A stretch of 17,465 nucleotides of DNA from Dethiosulfatibacter sp. (GCA_019084435.1 JAHRFV010000271.1:1-17465), one strand, 5' to 3'. Numbered from the stretch's first letter, positions 6,830 through 14,878 are shown. A program made the numbers and translations. Notes: generated by a model from the letters alone, not told the origin.

Positions 6830-7981
6830 TTATCTTGTGGTTACTGATACTTTTACCAATCCCAACTGAGATGTAAGTTCTTCAGCAGTTGCGTTACCTG
6901 TTGCATCAGCCACTGTGATATTTCTTAGAATTGATATACTTCCACCTGCAACTTTTGCAAACAGTGTATCATATGCTGCTTTGTCGAAAGTATCAAATCT
7001 ATCGAATGCATCGCCATCAGCTTCTCCTAAAACAACTGTTGGAAGTCCAACACCATCATTGGCTGCATTGAAGTATGTTGTGGTACCACCATAAGTGTCA
7101 AAGCTGTCTGTGTTGTATATTGAATCAAGGACATCTATAACTGATGTTCCAAGGCCCTTCATAGCAGAAGTGATAACTGTTTCACTGTCATATCTCTGGT
7201 CAACGTCAACACCGATTACCTTTGCATCCGCTTCAGCTGCTGCTGACATGACACTTTTACCTACTGAGCCGCCGGCAGCGAATATAACCTCTACGCCCTC
7301 TTGATACATGGTCCTTGCAGTAGCTTTATTAGTGTCATTTTCCTCGAAGTTTCCTGTATAGTGGTATGTGACTTTAACAGCTCCATCGGCAAGACCAAGC
7401 TCTGCAGCCGCATCTTCTGCACCTTGCAGGAATCCGTATCCGAAAGCCTGAACAGCTGGAACAGCCATACCGCCCATAAAACCAAGATTAGTCATGCCAT
7501 CCATAATAGCTGCATAACCAGCTAAGTAAGCAGACTCTTCTTCTGCATACATGATGCTCGCCACATTTTCCTTAGTTTCAAATGTCATCCAGTCAGCTGT
7601 ATGAGGAGAACCATCAAGAAGTATAAACTTGATCTCAGGGTATTTGGTTTGTGCTTCATACACAGCAACTTCAAACAAGAATCCCGGTGTAACTAAGACC
7701 TTTGCTCCAGCTGTAACCGCTAGATCAATAGCAGCCAGATAACCAGCATCAGAAGCCTCTTCCGGCTTGATATAAGTATGTGTCAAATTATTGGCTGTAG
7801 CAAACTCTACAACGCCTTCCCATGAACCCTGATTAAATGACTTGTCGTCGATATTTCCTTTATCGGTAATCAAAATAATCTCGGACTCGGTCTCTGTTGG
7901 AGCTGGAGCTTGTGTACATCCCACAAACATCATACTCAGTAACATAATTGTTAAAACAATCGCTATAACTTTTTTCATCAT
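6830..7981 (-). CDS. BMP-family substrate-binding lipoprotein (PnrA/TmpC/NupN-like)
   Basis: Extracellular binding protein of the nucleoside-type importer, anchored to the membrane by a lipid. Residues 1-22 form a lipoprotein signal: MMKK, a hydrophobic core and a lipobox FVGC with C22 as the acylated cysteine. A short threonine/proline-rich linker follows. The mature protein begins with ILITDKGNIDDKSFNQGSWEG (two stretches, about residues 36-56), the hallmark of the BMP/PnrA family, whose acidic and aromatic residues contact the purine nucleoside in characterised members. Further family stretches are ILLDGSPHTAD, GFMGGMAVPAVQAFGYGF, IFAAGGSVGKSV and VIGVDVDQR. Total length, 383 residues, fits the family. 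There are two adjacent ATG codons; the second is 7 bases after a GGGGG stretch and may be the true start. It has its own promoter at 8025-8053, and the ATPase and permease genes follow. The exact substrate is inferred. Confidence 0.93.
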   Translation of the reverse strand: MMKKVIAIVLTIMLLSMMFVGCTQAPAPTETESEIILITDKGNIDDKSFNQGSWEGVVEFATANNLTHTYIKPEEASDAGYLAAIDLAVTAGAKVLVTPGFLFEVAVYEAQTKYPEIKFILLDGSPHTADWMTFETKENVASIMYAEEESAYLAGYAAIMDGMTNLGFMGGMAVPAVQAFGYGFLQGAEDAAAELGLADGAVKVTYHYTGNFEENDTNKATARTMYQEGVEVIFAAGGSVGKSVMSAAAEADAKVIGVDVDQRYDSETVITSAMKGLGTSVIDVLDSIYNTDSFDTYGGTTTYFNAANDGVGLPTVVLGEADGDAFDRFDTFDKAAYDTLFAKVAGGSISILRNITVADATGNATAEELTSQLGLVKVSVTTR

Positions 7982-8004
7982 AAAACCCCCAAATTTAATT
8001 CATT

Positions 8005-8016
8005 CGACTAATGTCG
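8005..8016 (-). promoter_or_regulatory. Inverted repeat at the bmp transcription start (candidate operator)
   Basis: CGAC-ATTA-GTCG is a perfect 4+4 base inverted repeat around a 4-base centre. It begins 8 bases after the -10 box, at about +2 to +14 of the predicted transcript. The position suits a repressor site. Half-sites of four bases are short, so chance is not excluded, and I cannot assign a regulator. Confidence 0.3.
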
Positions 8017-8024
8017 TTGAGTTC

Positions 8025-8053
8025 ATTATATCTTTTTACCATTTAAAATACAA
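8025..8053 (-). promoter_or_regulatory. Sigma-A type promoter of the bmp transporter operon
   Basis: The -35 box TTGTAT (8048-8053) and a perfect -10 box TATAAT (8025-8030) are separated by 17 bases. The predicted leader is about 37 bases, too short to hold a purine riboswitch. Confidence 0.8.
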
Positions 8054-8113
8054 CAGATATATAGTGACAAAAAAGTCAAACTTATGAAATTTTTAAGACA
8101 TATGCCTCTATCG

Positions 8114-8143
8114 AAAAAAGCCCAGAAAATATTCTGAGCTTTT
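8114..8143 (-). terminator. Rho-independent terminator after trxB
   Basis: A 12 base-pair stem with one wobble pairs 8132-8143 with 8116-8127 around a TATT loop, and ends in six T on the minus strand (8114-8119). It closes the seven-gene run that starts at the LCP gene and isolates the bmp promoter. Confidence 0.88.
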
Positions 8144-8168
8144 AGCTTGTATAAATGAATCATTTTTA

Positions 8169-9104
8169 TTATATGCCTTCAACATATTTTTCTGCTTGAA
8201 CCGCTGCAATCGCACCATCAGCAGTAGCTGTCACCACTTGTCTCAAGGATTTTTTTCTGACATCACCGGCAGCAAAAACGCCTGGCAAATTCGTTTTCAT
8301 GTCAACATCTGTGATGATATAATTATTTTCCATCTTTATGACACCTTGAAATAGCTCTGTGATCGGATCATAACCAACAAATACGAAAACTCCCATGATA
8401 CCGTCTTCTTCGCTTGCTTGTTTGTTTGTGATTTCCCCAGTTTTTATGTTTCTGATAGAAATTTCACTAACCAAACCCTGTCCTTTTATTTCTATTACTT
8501 CGGAGTCCCAAATAAAATCTATCTTCTTATTCGCAAAAGCTTTCTCTTGAATAGATTTGGCTGCTCTTAACTCGTCTCTTCTGTGAACTATGTGTACTGC
8601 TCTTGCAAATTTTGATACAAATAGTGCTTCTTCCACTGCTGTATCACCACCACCTACTACAAAGACCTCAAGACCTTCGAAAAAAGCGGCATCACATGTA
8701 GCACAATAGGATACACCTTTGCCCATGAACTCTTTTTCCCCTGGACAACCTATCAATCTGGGTCTAGCCCCAGTGGTTATAATGACAGATTTGGCTTGAT
8801 AAACTTCTTTTTTTCCCTTAAGCGTTTTTATTTCTGACGTGAGGTTAACCTCGCTGATGGTATCAATAACTCTTTCTGTCTTGAATCTATCAACTTGTGC
8901 TATCATTTTTTCGATTAATGAAGGTCCTGTCTCACCTTCTATAGCTCCAGGATAATTGTCAACCTCTTCTGTCTGGATAATCATTCCGCCTTCTTTTTCT
9001 TTTTCAATTATCAGCGTCTCCAATCTAGCTCTACCCGCATAAAGGCCAGCTGCTAGACCTGCAGGTCCACCTCCAAGTATGATAACATCATATAATTTAC
9101 TCAT
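8169..9104 (-). CDS. trxB: NADPH-dependent thioredoxin reductase
   Basis: Cytoplasmic flavoenzyme that passes electrons from NADPH to thioredoxin. The 311-residue protein has the FAD motif GGGPAGLAAG (residues 11-20), the redox-active pair C134-A-T-C137, the NADPH motif GGGDTA (151-156) and HRRDELR (174-180), whose arginines bind the 2'-phosphate of NADPH. AAGDVR lies near the C-terminal end of the FAD domain. The intact NADPH motifs argue against the ferredoxin-linked or deazaflavin-linked variants found in some anaerobes. The frame runs on upstream to 9131, but the ATG at 9102-9104 follows AAGGTGG by 9 bases and gives the normal family N-terminus. No thioredoxin gene is adjacent; the gene ends the operon behind two phosphate transporter genes. 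Confidence 0.95.
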   Translation of the reverse strand: MSKLYDVIILGGGPAGLAAGLYAGRARLETLIIEKEKEGGMIIQTEEVDNYPGAIEGETGPSLIEKMIAQVDRFKTERVIDTISEVNLTSEIKTLKGKKEVYQAKSVIITTGARPRLIGCPGEKEFMGKGVSYCATCDAAFFEGLEVFVVGGGDTAVEEALFVSKFARAVHIVHRRDELRAAKSIQEKAFANKKIDFIWDSEVIEIKGQGLVSEISIRNIKTGEITNKQASEEDGIMGVFVFVGYDPITELFQGVIKMENNYIITDVDMKTNLPGVFAAGDVRKKSLRQVVTATADGAIAAVQAEKYVEGI

Positions 9105-9113
9105 ATCTCTTTC

Positions 9114-9120
9114 CCACCTT
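9114..9120 (-). promoter_or_regulatory. Ribosome binding site that fixes the trxB start
   Basis: AAGGTGG, 9 bases before the ATG at 9102-9104. The upstream in-frame ATG codons at the end of the open frame have no such site. Confidence 0.6.
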
Positions 9121-9152
9121 TTCATTTTCATTTATTTTATAGACTGATGAAT

Positions 9153-10793
9153 CTAATGATCCCCTTTGATATCAATTAGAACTTTTCCTTTGTTGATTAC
9201 CTCTATTATTGACTCTGCCATATTAGTCGAATGGTCGCCAATTCTTTCCAGATTGCTGAGGGTGTCAAGGAATACTATGCCTGTGCTGGTTGAACATAAT
9301 CCATCATTTAAACGATCCATATGATTCTTTCTGTATTTTTTCTCCATGTTATTGATTGCCTTTTCTTTTTCGAAAACTGCTATACCCAACTCACTGTCAG
9401 CAGTTTTGAAGGTTAAAATAGCCAGCTTATAGGCCTCGTGAACTGTATCCATCATCTGATTTAGTTCTTCAATTGCCTGTTCTGAAAAATCAGAACCGTT
9501 TTCTATATTATACAATGCCAACTCCGCAATATTATCGGAATGATCCCCAATTCTTTCTACATCATTAATTGTATTCATCAGCGTAGTAATCTTATCTCTT
9601 TGCGCACTAGTCAAAGGATATTTAGATAAATCAACAATGTAATCCAATAGATTTTTTTCCATTGTGTTAACAATTTTCTCTTTCTCGAAAACCGAATAAA
9701 CCATATCCTCATCACTGTTAAGCAGCGCCAAACGGGCGTCAACAAATTCTTCCTCAACCATTTTTGCCATTCTTAACACCTCTCTGGAAAACTGATCCAA
9801 TGCAATTGAAGGTGTGGCAAGTAGCCTTTTATCCAAATACTTAAATGCATCTTCTTTATCAACATCTTCGCCTTTAATGAGTTTTTCTGATAGCTTAACG
9901 ATTTGATTGGCAAATGGGAACATAATGATTACGGATATAATATTAAACAATGTGTGTGCATTGGCTATCTGTCTCTCTATGTGGGTCGGAGAGATGATTT
10001 GAACGAGATACTGAACCGGCAGTCTCAAGAATATCATAAATATTATTGTCCCGACCACATTAAAAACCAAATGCATCAAGGCTGCTCTTTTTGCAGTTTT
10101 ATGAGCACCGATACTGGCTAGCATTGCTGTAACACAGGTTCCGATATTCTCTCCAAAAAGTATCGGATATGCCATCTCTATTGTCAAGTGGCCACTACCT
10201 GCAACCGCTATCAACAAGGCTGTAGTAGCAGAAGAACTCTGGAGCACTGCCGTGATCACGAATCCTGTGATGATGCCGATGATCGGGTTTCTGAAATTCA
10301 TCAGTGCATCCATGAATATTGGCGATTCTTTCAATGGTTCAATGGCACTTCTCATATAAGCCATTCCAAGAAATAGAATGCCAAATCCGATAAAAATCTC
10401 TGCAATTTCCTTTACTCTCTTTTTTTTGGATCCGTAATAAAAAGCGACCCCCAGACCTACGACCAATGGTGCGATATCTGTCAGATTAAAGGCTACCATC
10501 TGTGCTGTTATTGTTGTTCCAATATTTGCACCCATGATGACGCCTATAGCCTGGCTGAGATTCATCAATCCGGCATTTACAAAGCCAACGGTCATAACAG
10601 TCGTAGCTGATGAGCTTTGTACAACAATGGTGACCACACATCCCACCAGTACACCAATGATTCTATTGTTTGTCAAGGCAGCCAGGATACCTCTCATCTT
10701 CGATCCGGCGGCCTTCTGTAAAGCGGTACCCATAAAGCTCATTCCAAAAAGAAATAACCCAAGACCACCAATTAATTCTATTGCAACCCTCAT
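9153..10793 (-). CDS. Na+/phosphate cotransporter family protein with PhoU-like C-terminal domain (copy 1)
   Basis: Membrane transporter of the NptA/YjbB (PNaS, SLC34-like) family, 546 residues. The first 315 or so residues hold two inverted-repeat transport segments, each with the family signature: QSSSATTVMT at 59-68 with GANIGTT (88-94), and QSSSATTALL at 185-194 with GENIGTC (214-220). These motifs are thought to form the sodium and phosphate sites. The C-terminal part (about 335-540) is helical and PhoU-like, with paired NDVERIGDHSDNIAE and SNLERIGDHSTNMAE repeats. Members can import or export phosphate; direction cannot be told here. A GGAGG lies 4 bases before the ATG. The gene is 23 bases after its paralogue and 48 before trxB. 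Confidence 0.92.
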   Translation of the reverse strand: MRVAIELIGGLGLFLFGMSFMGTALQKAAGSKMRGILAALTNNRIIGVLVGCVVTIVVQSSSATTVMTVGFVNAGLMNLSQAIGVIMGANIGTTITAQMVAFNLTDIAPLVVGLGVAFYYGSKKKRVKEIAEIFIGFGILFLGMAYMRSAIEPLKESPIFMDALMNFRNPIIGIITGFVITAVLQSSSATTALLIAVAGSGHLTIEMAYPILFGENIGTCVTAMLASIGAHKTAKRAALMHLVFNVVGTIIFMIFLRLPVQYLVQIISPTHIERQIANAHTLFNIISVIIMFPFANQIVKLSEKLIKGEDVDKEDAFKYLDKRLLATPSIALDQFSREVLRMAKMVEEEFVDARLALLNSDEDMVYSVFEKEKIVNTMEKNLLDYIVDLSKYPLTSAQRDKITTLMNTINDVERIGDHSDNIAELALYNIENGSDFSEQAIEELNQMMDTVHEAYKLAILTFKTADSELGIAVFEKEKAINNMEKKYRKNHMDRLNDGLCSTSTGIVFLDTLSNLERIGDHSTNMAESIIEVINKGKVLIDIKGDH

Positions 10794-10816
10794 TGCTCCT
10801 CCTTAATAACTAAAAA

Positions 10817-12421
10817 TTACACACTTAATCTTGCTACAGATTGGACTATGTTTTTAGAATGGTTGCTTATTCTTTCCAAATTACCTAAAGCATCCAAAAA
10901 AACTATTTCTGATTGTGTGCTGCTGATTTGATTTCTTACTCTGTTGACATGGCTTATCTGAAAGTCTTCTGACAAACTATCAATATCATTATGCATTGAT
11001 AGTACCAAATCTTTTTCTGACAAATCCTCTGTCTCAAATATATTTCTAGTCATAAGATAGATCTCGATGACTTTATCAAATAATATCTCCAGTTCTTTCC
11101 TGGCATCTTCAGAAAAATCCATTTTATTATCATGCGTTACCATAGAGAGCTCAGTCAAATTTTCTGCCAGATCTGCAACTCTTTCCAAATCTGTCAGCGT
11201 TTTGGACATAGTTGCTACTTTATCTATTTGAACGCCGCTTAAACTTTGTCCTGTCAATTTAATGATATATTCAAACAACCCTGCTTCAATTTTGTTGATT
11301 ACGATCTCATTTTCCAAGACATACAGGCACAGTTTCTTATCATAATCAAGAAGCGTTTTCTTAGAAAGAACCAATTGCTTCTCAACAATATTGAATACTC
11401 TAATAATCTCTTTTTTTAATTGGACAACAGCCAAATCAGGAGTCTGTATAAGCCCATCATTGACATATCTCAGATCTTCTCTTCTAAGTTCATCTGAGCC
11501 TTTAACGAATTTATATGACATATCGACAATTTTATGTGACACTGGATAAACCATCAAAACTGTTATTACATTGAAAATAGTGTTTGCATTGGCTATCTGT
11601 CTTTCGATTCTAAATGGATCTATCATCGCCACAAAATTTTGCACCGGAAATCTGAGGTATGCCAGAAAAGCGGCAGCGCCTATCACCTTGATGATTACAT
11701 GAATCATTGCTGCTCTCTTAGCTGTCTTATTAGTTCCTATGCTAGATAATAGCGCAGTAACACAAGTTCCTATGTTGGATCCAAGGAGTACAGGGAACGC
11801 CATTCCAATATCCATGAAGCCGCTTCCTGCTACAGCAATCAGTATTCCTGCAGTCGCAGCTGAGCTTTGAAGGATAGCGGTGATGACCAGTCCAATCATA
11901 AGCCCGAACAACGGATTGTTAAATCTTACAATTGTTTCTGCAAAAGCTTGTGAATCTCTTAATGGCGCTATCGCATCTTTCATCAAACCCATACCCATAA
12001 GCAGGATTCCAAAACCTATCAGTATGTTTGCAGTGTTTTTTAGCTTTTTATCCTTGAAAACAAGGAACAAAGCAACACTGACTGCAATTATTAATGGTGC
12101 GAAAATTTCAAAGTTAAATGATATCAGTTGAGTCACAACTGTTGTACCTATATTGGAGCCCATTATTATTCCAATAGCCTGATTGAGATTCAATAGTCCG
12201 GCGTTGACAAATCCAACAGTCATAACTGTTGTAGCTGAGGAACTCTGAAGAACAATGGTTACAATGATTCCTATTATTACAGCATAGAATTTTTTTTTGG
12301 TAAGTGCTGCCAGGAGACTTTTTAATTGAGATCCTGCTACACGTTGTAAGGCATCGCTCATGAATATCATTCCAAAAAGAAATAACCCCAGTCCACCAAC
12401 AACACCAATAACTTGAATCAT
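10817..12421 (-). CDS. Na+/phosphate cotransporter family protein with PhoU-like C-terminal domain (copy 2)
   Basis: Tandem paralogue of the gene at 9153-10793, 534 residues, aligning without gaps over at least the first 220 residues and with the same two-part design. The first signature is intact (QSSSATTVMT at 59-68, GSNIGTT at 88-94). The second reads QSSAATAGIL at 185-194, with serine 188 and threonine 191 of the copy 1 motif replaced by alanine, and GSNIGTC at 214-220 where copy 1 has GENIGTC. The PhoU-like tail (about 335-530) is more diverged: its two repeat cores are TDLERVADLAENLTE and GNLERISNHSKNIVQ, against ERIGDHSDN in copy 1. ATG at 12419-12421 follows GAGGG by 7 bases. It lies 15 bases after trmL. 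The pair could be two transporters with different properties or subunits of one; this is open. Confidence 0.9.
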   Translation of the reverse strand: MIQVIGVVGGLGLFLFGMIFMSDALQRVAGSQLKSLLAALTKKKFYAVIIGIIVTIVLQSSSATTVMTVGFVNAGLLNLNQAIGIIMGSNIGTTVVTQLISFNFEIFAPLIIAVSVALFLVFKDKKLKNTANILIGFGILLMGMGLMKDAIAPLRDSQAFAETIVRFNNPLFGLMIGLVITAILQSSAATAGILIAVAGSGFMDIGMAFPVLLGSNIGTCVTALLSSIGTNKTAKRAAMIHVIIKVIGAAAFLAYLRFPVQNFVAMIDPFRIERQIANANTIFNVITVLMVYPVSHKIVDMSYKFVKGSDELRREDLRYVNDGLIQTPDLAVVQLKKEIIRVFNIVEKQLVLSKKTLLDYDKKLCLYVLENEIVINKIEAGLFEYIIKLTGQSLSGVQIDKVATMSKTLTDLERVADLAENLTELSMVTHDNKMDFSEDARKELEILFDKVIEIYLMTRNIFETEDLSEKDLVLSMHNDIDSLSEDFQISHVNRVRNQISSTQSEIVFLDALGNLERISNHSKNIVQSVARLSV

Positions 12422-12436
12422 CCTTTAACCCTCATA

Positions 12437-12907
12437 TCAAGTAAGATTTTTAAACCCTTCTTGTCGCAATGCCTCATATAGGACTATGCATACAGAATTT
12501 GACAAATTCAAAGATCTAGCATGCGGATCTTCTACCATTGGTATCTTGATTCTTTGATCAGAATACAAATTGTGAATCGTTTCAGGTAATCCTGCAGTCT
12601 CTTTTCCAAACACAAAAAAACAACCATCGGAATATGTATTACTACTATAACACTTTTTCCCTTTAGTAGTCACAAAGTAAAAACGATCACTTCCTTTTTC
12701 ATCAATTAAGTCATCCAAGCTGTCATAATAATATATATTGGCTAATTTCCAATAATCCAATCCTGCTCTTTTCAGATACTTATCTGAAACAGAAAAGCCA
12801 AGAGGTCTGATAAGATACAAATCCGTGCCTGTGGCTGCGCACGTTCTGACTATATTTCCTGTGTTTTGTGGTATTTCAGGTTCAAATAAAACAATATTAA
12901 ACGGCAT
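12437..12907 (-). CDS. trmL: tRNA (cytidine/uridine-34-2'-O-)-methyltransferase TrmL, SPOUT family
   Basis: Transfers a methyl group from S-adenosylmethionine to the 2'-OH of the wobble nucleotide of certain leucine tRNAs in the characterised E. coli enzyme. The protein is 156 residues, the full length of this minimal SPOUT family. It starts with NIVLFEPEIPQNTGNIVRTCAATG (two stretches, residues 4-27), holding the family arginine and asparagine. The trefoil-knot SAM site is seen in FVFGKETAGLP and in IPMVEDPHARSLNLSNSV near the C-terminus. GGAGG stands 6 bases before the ATG at 12905-12907. It is 25 bases after nth and 15 before the phosphate transporter pair, in one run. Activity on a specific tRNA is inferred from the family. 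Confidence 0.95.
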   Translation of the reverse strand: MPFNIVLFEPEIPQNTGNIVRTCAATGTDLYLIRPLGFSVSDKYLKRAGLDYWKLANIYYYDSLDDLIDEKGSDRFYFVTTKGKKCYSSNTYSDGCFFVFGKETAGLPETIHNLYSDQRIKIPMVEDPHARSLNLSNSVCIVLYEALRQEGFKNLT

Positions 12908-12932
12908 TTCCCCTCCACAACTATTAATTATA

Positions 12933-13553
12933 TCATATACCGATTTTTTTGCATTCTTTATTTATAATACAATTTTCGCAATCAGGATTTCTTGCCTTAC
13001 AAGTCCTTCTTCCATGAAAGATAAAAAGATGGTGAGCTATTATCCATTTGTTTTTATTGATCTTGGCCATGAGATCATCTGCTACCTTGTCCGGTGTGTC
13101 CTGTTTGGTCAATCCAATCCGCCTCGTCACGCGAAATACATGTGTGTCGACAGCCAGTGCAGGGATGCCAAATGCCACTGACAATACTACTGAGGCTGTT
13201 TTTTTACCCACTCCCGGCAAAGTAACTAGCTCTTCAAAGGTTTCGGGTACTTTACCTTTATAGTCGTCTATTAATATCCGACAAAGCCTGTAAATGTTCT
13301 TTGACTTACTCTTATATAATCCTATTTCTCTTATTTTATCACTTATTTCCATTTCAGATAATTCTAAAAAGGCTTTAAGATCAGGATAATCATTAAACAA
13401 GGTTCTGGTCAGTTTATTGACGCTTTTATCAGTAGCCTGTGCGCTGAGAATTGTTGCAATCAAGAGTTGAAACGGTGACTGATAATCGAGTTCGCATCGA
13501 GCATCTGGGTAGCTTTCTTTTAGTTTTTCTAAAATAAGATCAATTTCAATCAA
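12933..13553 (-). CDS. nth: Endonuclease III (DNA glycosylase/AP lyase)
   Basis: Base-excision repair enzyme that removes oxidised pyrimidines and cuts the backbone at the abasic site. Its 206 residues match the family. The helix-hairpin-helix LPGVGKKTASVV (112-123) contains the catalytic lysine K118, and AVDTHVFRV (134-142) holds the catalytic aspartate D136. A four-cysteine cluster C185-X6-C192-X2-C195-X5-C201 binds the [4Fe-4S] centre. The start appears to be TTG at 13551-13553, overlapping the TGA of the upstream DUF503 gene as TTGA; no ATG or GTG gives the normal N-terminus, and only a weak GGAG lies 11 bases away. Translation is probably coupled to the preceding gene. Confidence 0.95.
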   Translation of the reverse strand: MIEIDLILEKLKESYPDARCELDYQSPFQLLIATILSAQATDKSVNKLTRTLFNDYPDLKAFLELSEMEISDKIREIGLYKSKSKNIYRLCRILIDDYKGKVPETFEELVTLPGVGKKTASVVLSVAFGIPALAVDTHVFRVTRRIGLTKQDTPDKVADDLMAKINKNKWIIAHHLFIFHGRRTCKARNPDCENCIINKECKKIGI

Positions 13554-13831
13554 TAGACATATCTCTCCACGCTAATTATTTCTATTCTTGTATCATTGTT
13601 AACAAATCCTACTATTTTGTCTATTACTTGTTCTCCAAAGACAAAAGAATTCGATACCGTTACAGCTGCTATTTTTGATCTGTTCCATTTATCCAGATAA
13701 TCCGTCTCACTGACCGATACATTGTATCGTTCCCTCAATCTATTGATGATGCTTTTTATCACCTGTCTTTTGTCCTTCAAGGAATTGCTCTCATAAATTA
13801 GTAGTTCTATTTCGCAAGCTGTAACTATCAT
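13550..13831 (-). CDS. DUF503 family protein (YlxP-like)
   Basis: Small protein of 93 residues with no established biochemical role. The family pattern is clear: MIVTACEIELLI at the start, the basic stretch SLKDKRQVIKSIINRLRERYNVSV (two parts, about residues 16-39), ETDYLDKWNRSKIAAV, and a closing strand ISVERYVY. In many Bacillota this gene sits between infB and rbfA; here it is instead between an LCP gene and nth, so ribosome-assembly linkage by context is absent. The open frame begins further upstream, but the ATG at 13829-13831 has AAGGAGG 5 bases before it. The stop overlaps the nth start. Confidence 0.85.
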   Translation of the reverse strand: MIVTACEIELLIYESNSLKDKRQVIKSIINRLRERYNVSVSETDYLDKWNRSKIAAVTVSNSFVFGEQVIDKIVGFVNNDTRIEIISVERYVY

Positions 13832-13836
13832 TTGAT

Positions 13837-13843
13837 CCTCCTT
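13837..13843 (-). promoter_or_regulatory. Ribosome binding site that fixes the DUF503 start
   Basis: AAGGAGG, 5 bases before the ATG at 13829-13831. The upstream extension of the frame (ten codons) has no comparable site and would lie over this motif. Confidence 0.8.
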
Positions 13844-13865
13844 GAGGTTCGCTTTGGTCAATATG

Positions 13866-13890
13866 TAAAAGAACTCCTCAAAGAGTTCTT
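13866..13890 (-). terminator. Weak hairpin between the LCP and DUF503 genes
   Basis: On the minus strand AAGAACTC (13883-13890) pairs with GAGTTCTT (13869-13876) around a 6-base loop, followed by TTTTAC. The stem is only 8 base pairs and the T-run short. It overlaps the LCP stop codon and may reduce, but probably does not stop, transcription into DUF503 and nth. Confidence 0.45.
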
Positions 13891-14845
13891 ATTCTAGTTC
13901 GACGTCATATAGTTCATCAATCATATCGCTTACCAACCGAGGATCATGTACATAATATGAAAGTCCATCAATCATCGTAGCGTAACCTGGAATCATAGCC
14001 GTATCCAACTTATCTACTGAGAAATTAACAGCATCTCCAGCCAGCAAAATCATATCTGCCAAATTCAGATCTGTTTTAATATAAGGATAGATTTCTCTTA
14101 TAACGACCGGCAACCGAAAACTCAAAGTCTTTTTAAGCGCATTTTTTATGAATATTTGTTGTGCTTCAATTCTACCTAAATCTCCGTTAGGATAACCTAC
14201 CGTCCAGTCATTATTATGTCTAAATCTTAAGTACTCAAGTGATTTTTGTCCATTAAGCACTTGAAGTCCTTTGGGTATGTTGATCGATAGAGGTGGTTTA
14301 TCATATGGGTCCTCATATTCCATATGAAACGGAACGTCAACTTCCACGCCGCCAATTACATCAACCGATTTCCTGACGCCTTCATAGTCTACAGTTATGT
14401 AATTATGGATTGGCATCTTCAATATGTTTTCAAACACTCTCATGACACCTTGCGCTCCTGATGCTGAATAGACTGCGTTGACCTTTTTCTGTCCCTGAGC
14501 TTCATAGCCTTCCCTGTAAAAATAAGTGTCCCTTGGTATGGCTATTATATTAGCATTAGCTGTCGCTCTGTCAAAGCTTACAACCATCATTGTATCACTT
14601 CTCGGTCCTTCAAGACCCAACACCAGAATATTTATCCGTTTAGAATCTCTGATTGCTTTTTCAAGGGGTGTCAAATCATCTTCCTCAATTTCGTCAAAAT
14701 TCTTATCCCAAGCGGGATTCTCCACGTATGTGTAATCCTGTCCGTCATTTGGATTAAAAAATCTGATATAAGTATAGATACCGGCACCTATAGTCAAGAC
14801 AAAACACAAAAGGGATATTAGAAAAACCTTAATAAAATGCCCCAT
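13889..14845 (-). CDS. LytR-CpsA-Psr (LCP) family cell-wall phosphotransferase
   Basis: LCP enzymes attach anionic polymers (teichoic acids, capsule) from a polyprenyl carrier to peptidoglycan, on the outer face of the membrane. The 318-residue protein has one N-terminal membrane segment (about residues 4-27), a short spacer, then the LCP domain. Seen in order: INILVLGLEGPRSDTMMVVSFD with the family Asp, IIAIPRDTYF with the pyrophosphate-binding Arg, KVNAVYSASGAQGVM, VIGGVEVDVP, and LNGQKSLEYLRFRHN followed by GRIEAQQ. The C-terminal part is ordinary for short LCP proteins. ATG at 14843-14845 follows AGGAG by 5 bases; the frame extends five codons upstream but without a good site. It is the first gene after the promoter at 14879-14907. 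Which polymer it transfers cannot be told. Confidence 0.93.
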   Translation of the reverse strand: MGHFIKVFLISLLCFVLTIGAGIYTYIRFFNPNDGQDYTYVENPAWDKNFDEIEEDDLTPLEKAIRDSKRINILVLGLEGPRSDTMMVVSFDRATANANIIAIPRDTYFYREGYEAQGQKKVNAVYSASGAQGVMRVFENILKMPIHNYITVDYEGVRKSVDVIGGVEVDVPFHMEYEDPYDKPPLSINIPKGLQVLNGQKSLEYLRFRHNNDWTVGYPNGDLGRIEAQQIFIKNALKKTLSFRLPVVIREIYPYIKTDLNLADMILLAGDAVNFSVDKLDTAMIPGYATMIDGLSYYVHDPRLVSDMIDELYDVELE

Positions 14846-14850
14846 GTTAA

Positions 14851-14855
14851 CTCCT
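14851..14855 (-). promoter_or_regulatory. Ribosome binding site that fixes the LCP start
   Basis: AGGAG, 5 bases before the ATG at 14843-14845. The alternative ATG five codons upstream would place this motif inside the gene. Confidence 0.75.
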
Positions 14856-14878
14856 CTCATCGCTCTGAAAACTCTAGC

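Noticed and set aside
6824..6838. Short palindrome ACAAGAT/ATCTTGT at the bmp stop codon as the terminator of bmp
   Set aside because: The stem is at most 7 base pairs, AT-rich, and is followed by A rather than T on the minus strand. The hairpin at 6743-6770 is a far better candidate.
7291..7485. Minus-strand open frame of 64 codons inside the BMP gene
   Set aside because: It is an alternative reading frame of the binding-protein gene, which keeps its family motifs across the same stretch.
8018..8113. Possible purine riboswitch before the nucleoside transporter
   Set aside because: The strong promoter puts the transcript start near 8018, leaving only about 37 bases of leader. I found no conserved purine-aptamer core in the region upstream.
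12825..13181. Plus-strand open frame of 118 codons across trmL and nth
   Set aside because: It lies antisense to two well-recognised genes whose motifs are intact, resembles no family I know, and has no convincing ribosome site. It is a shadow frame.
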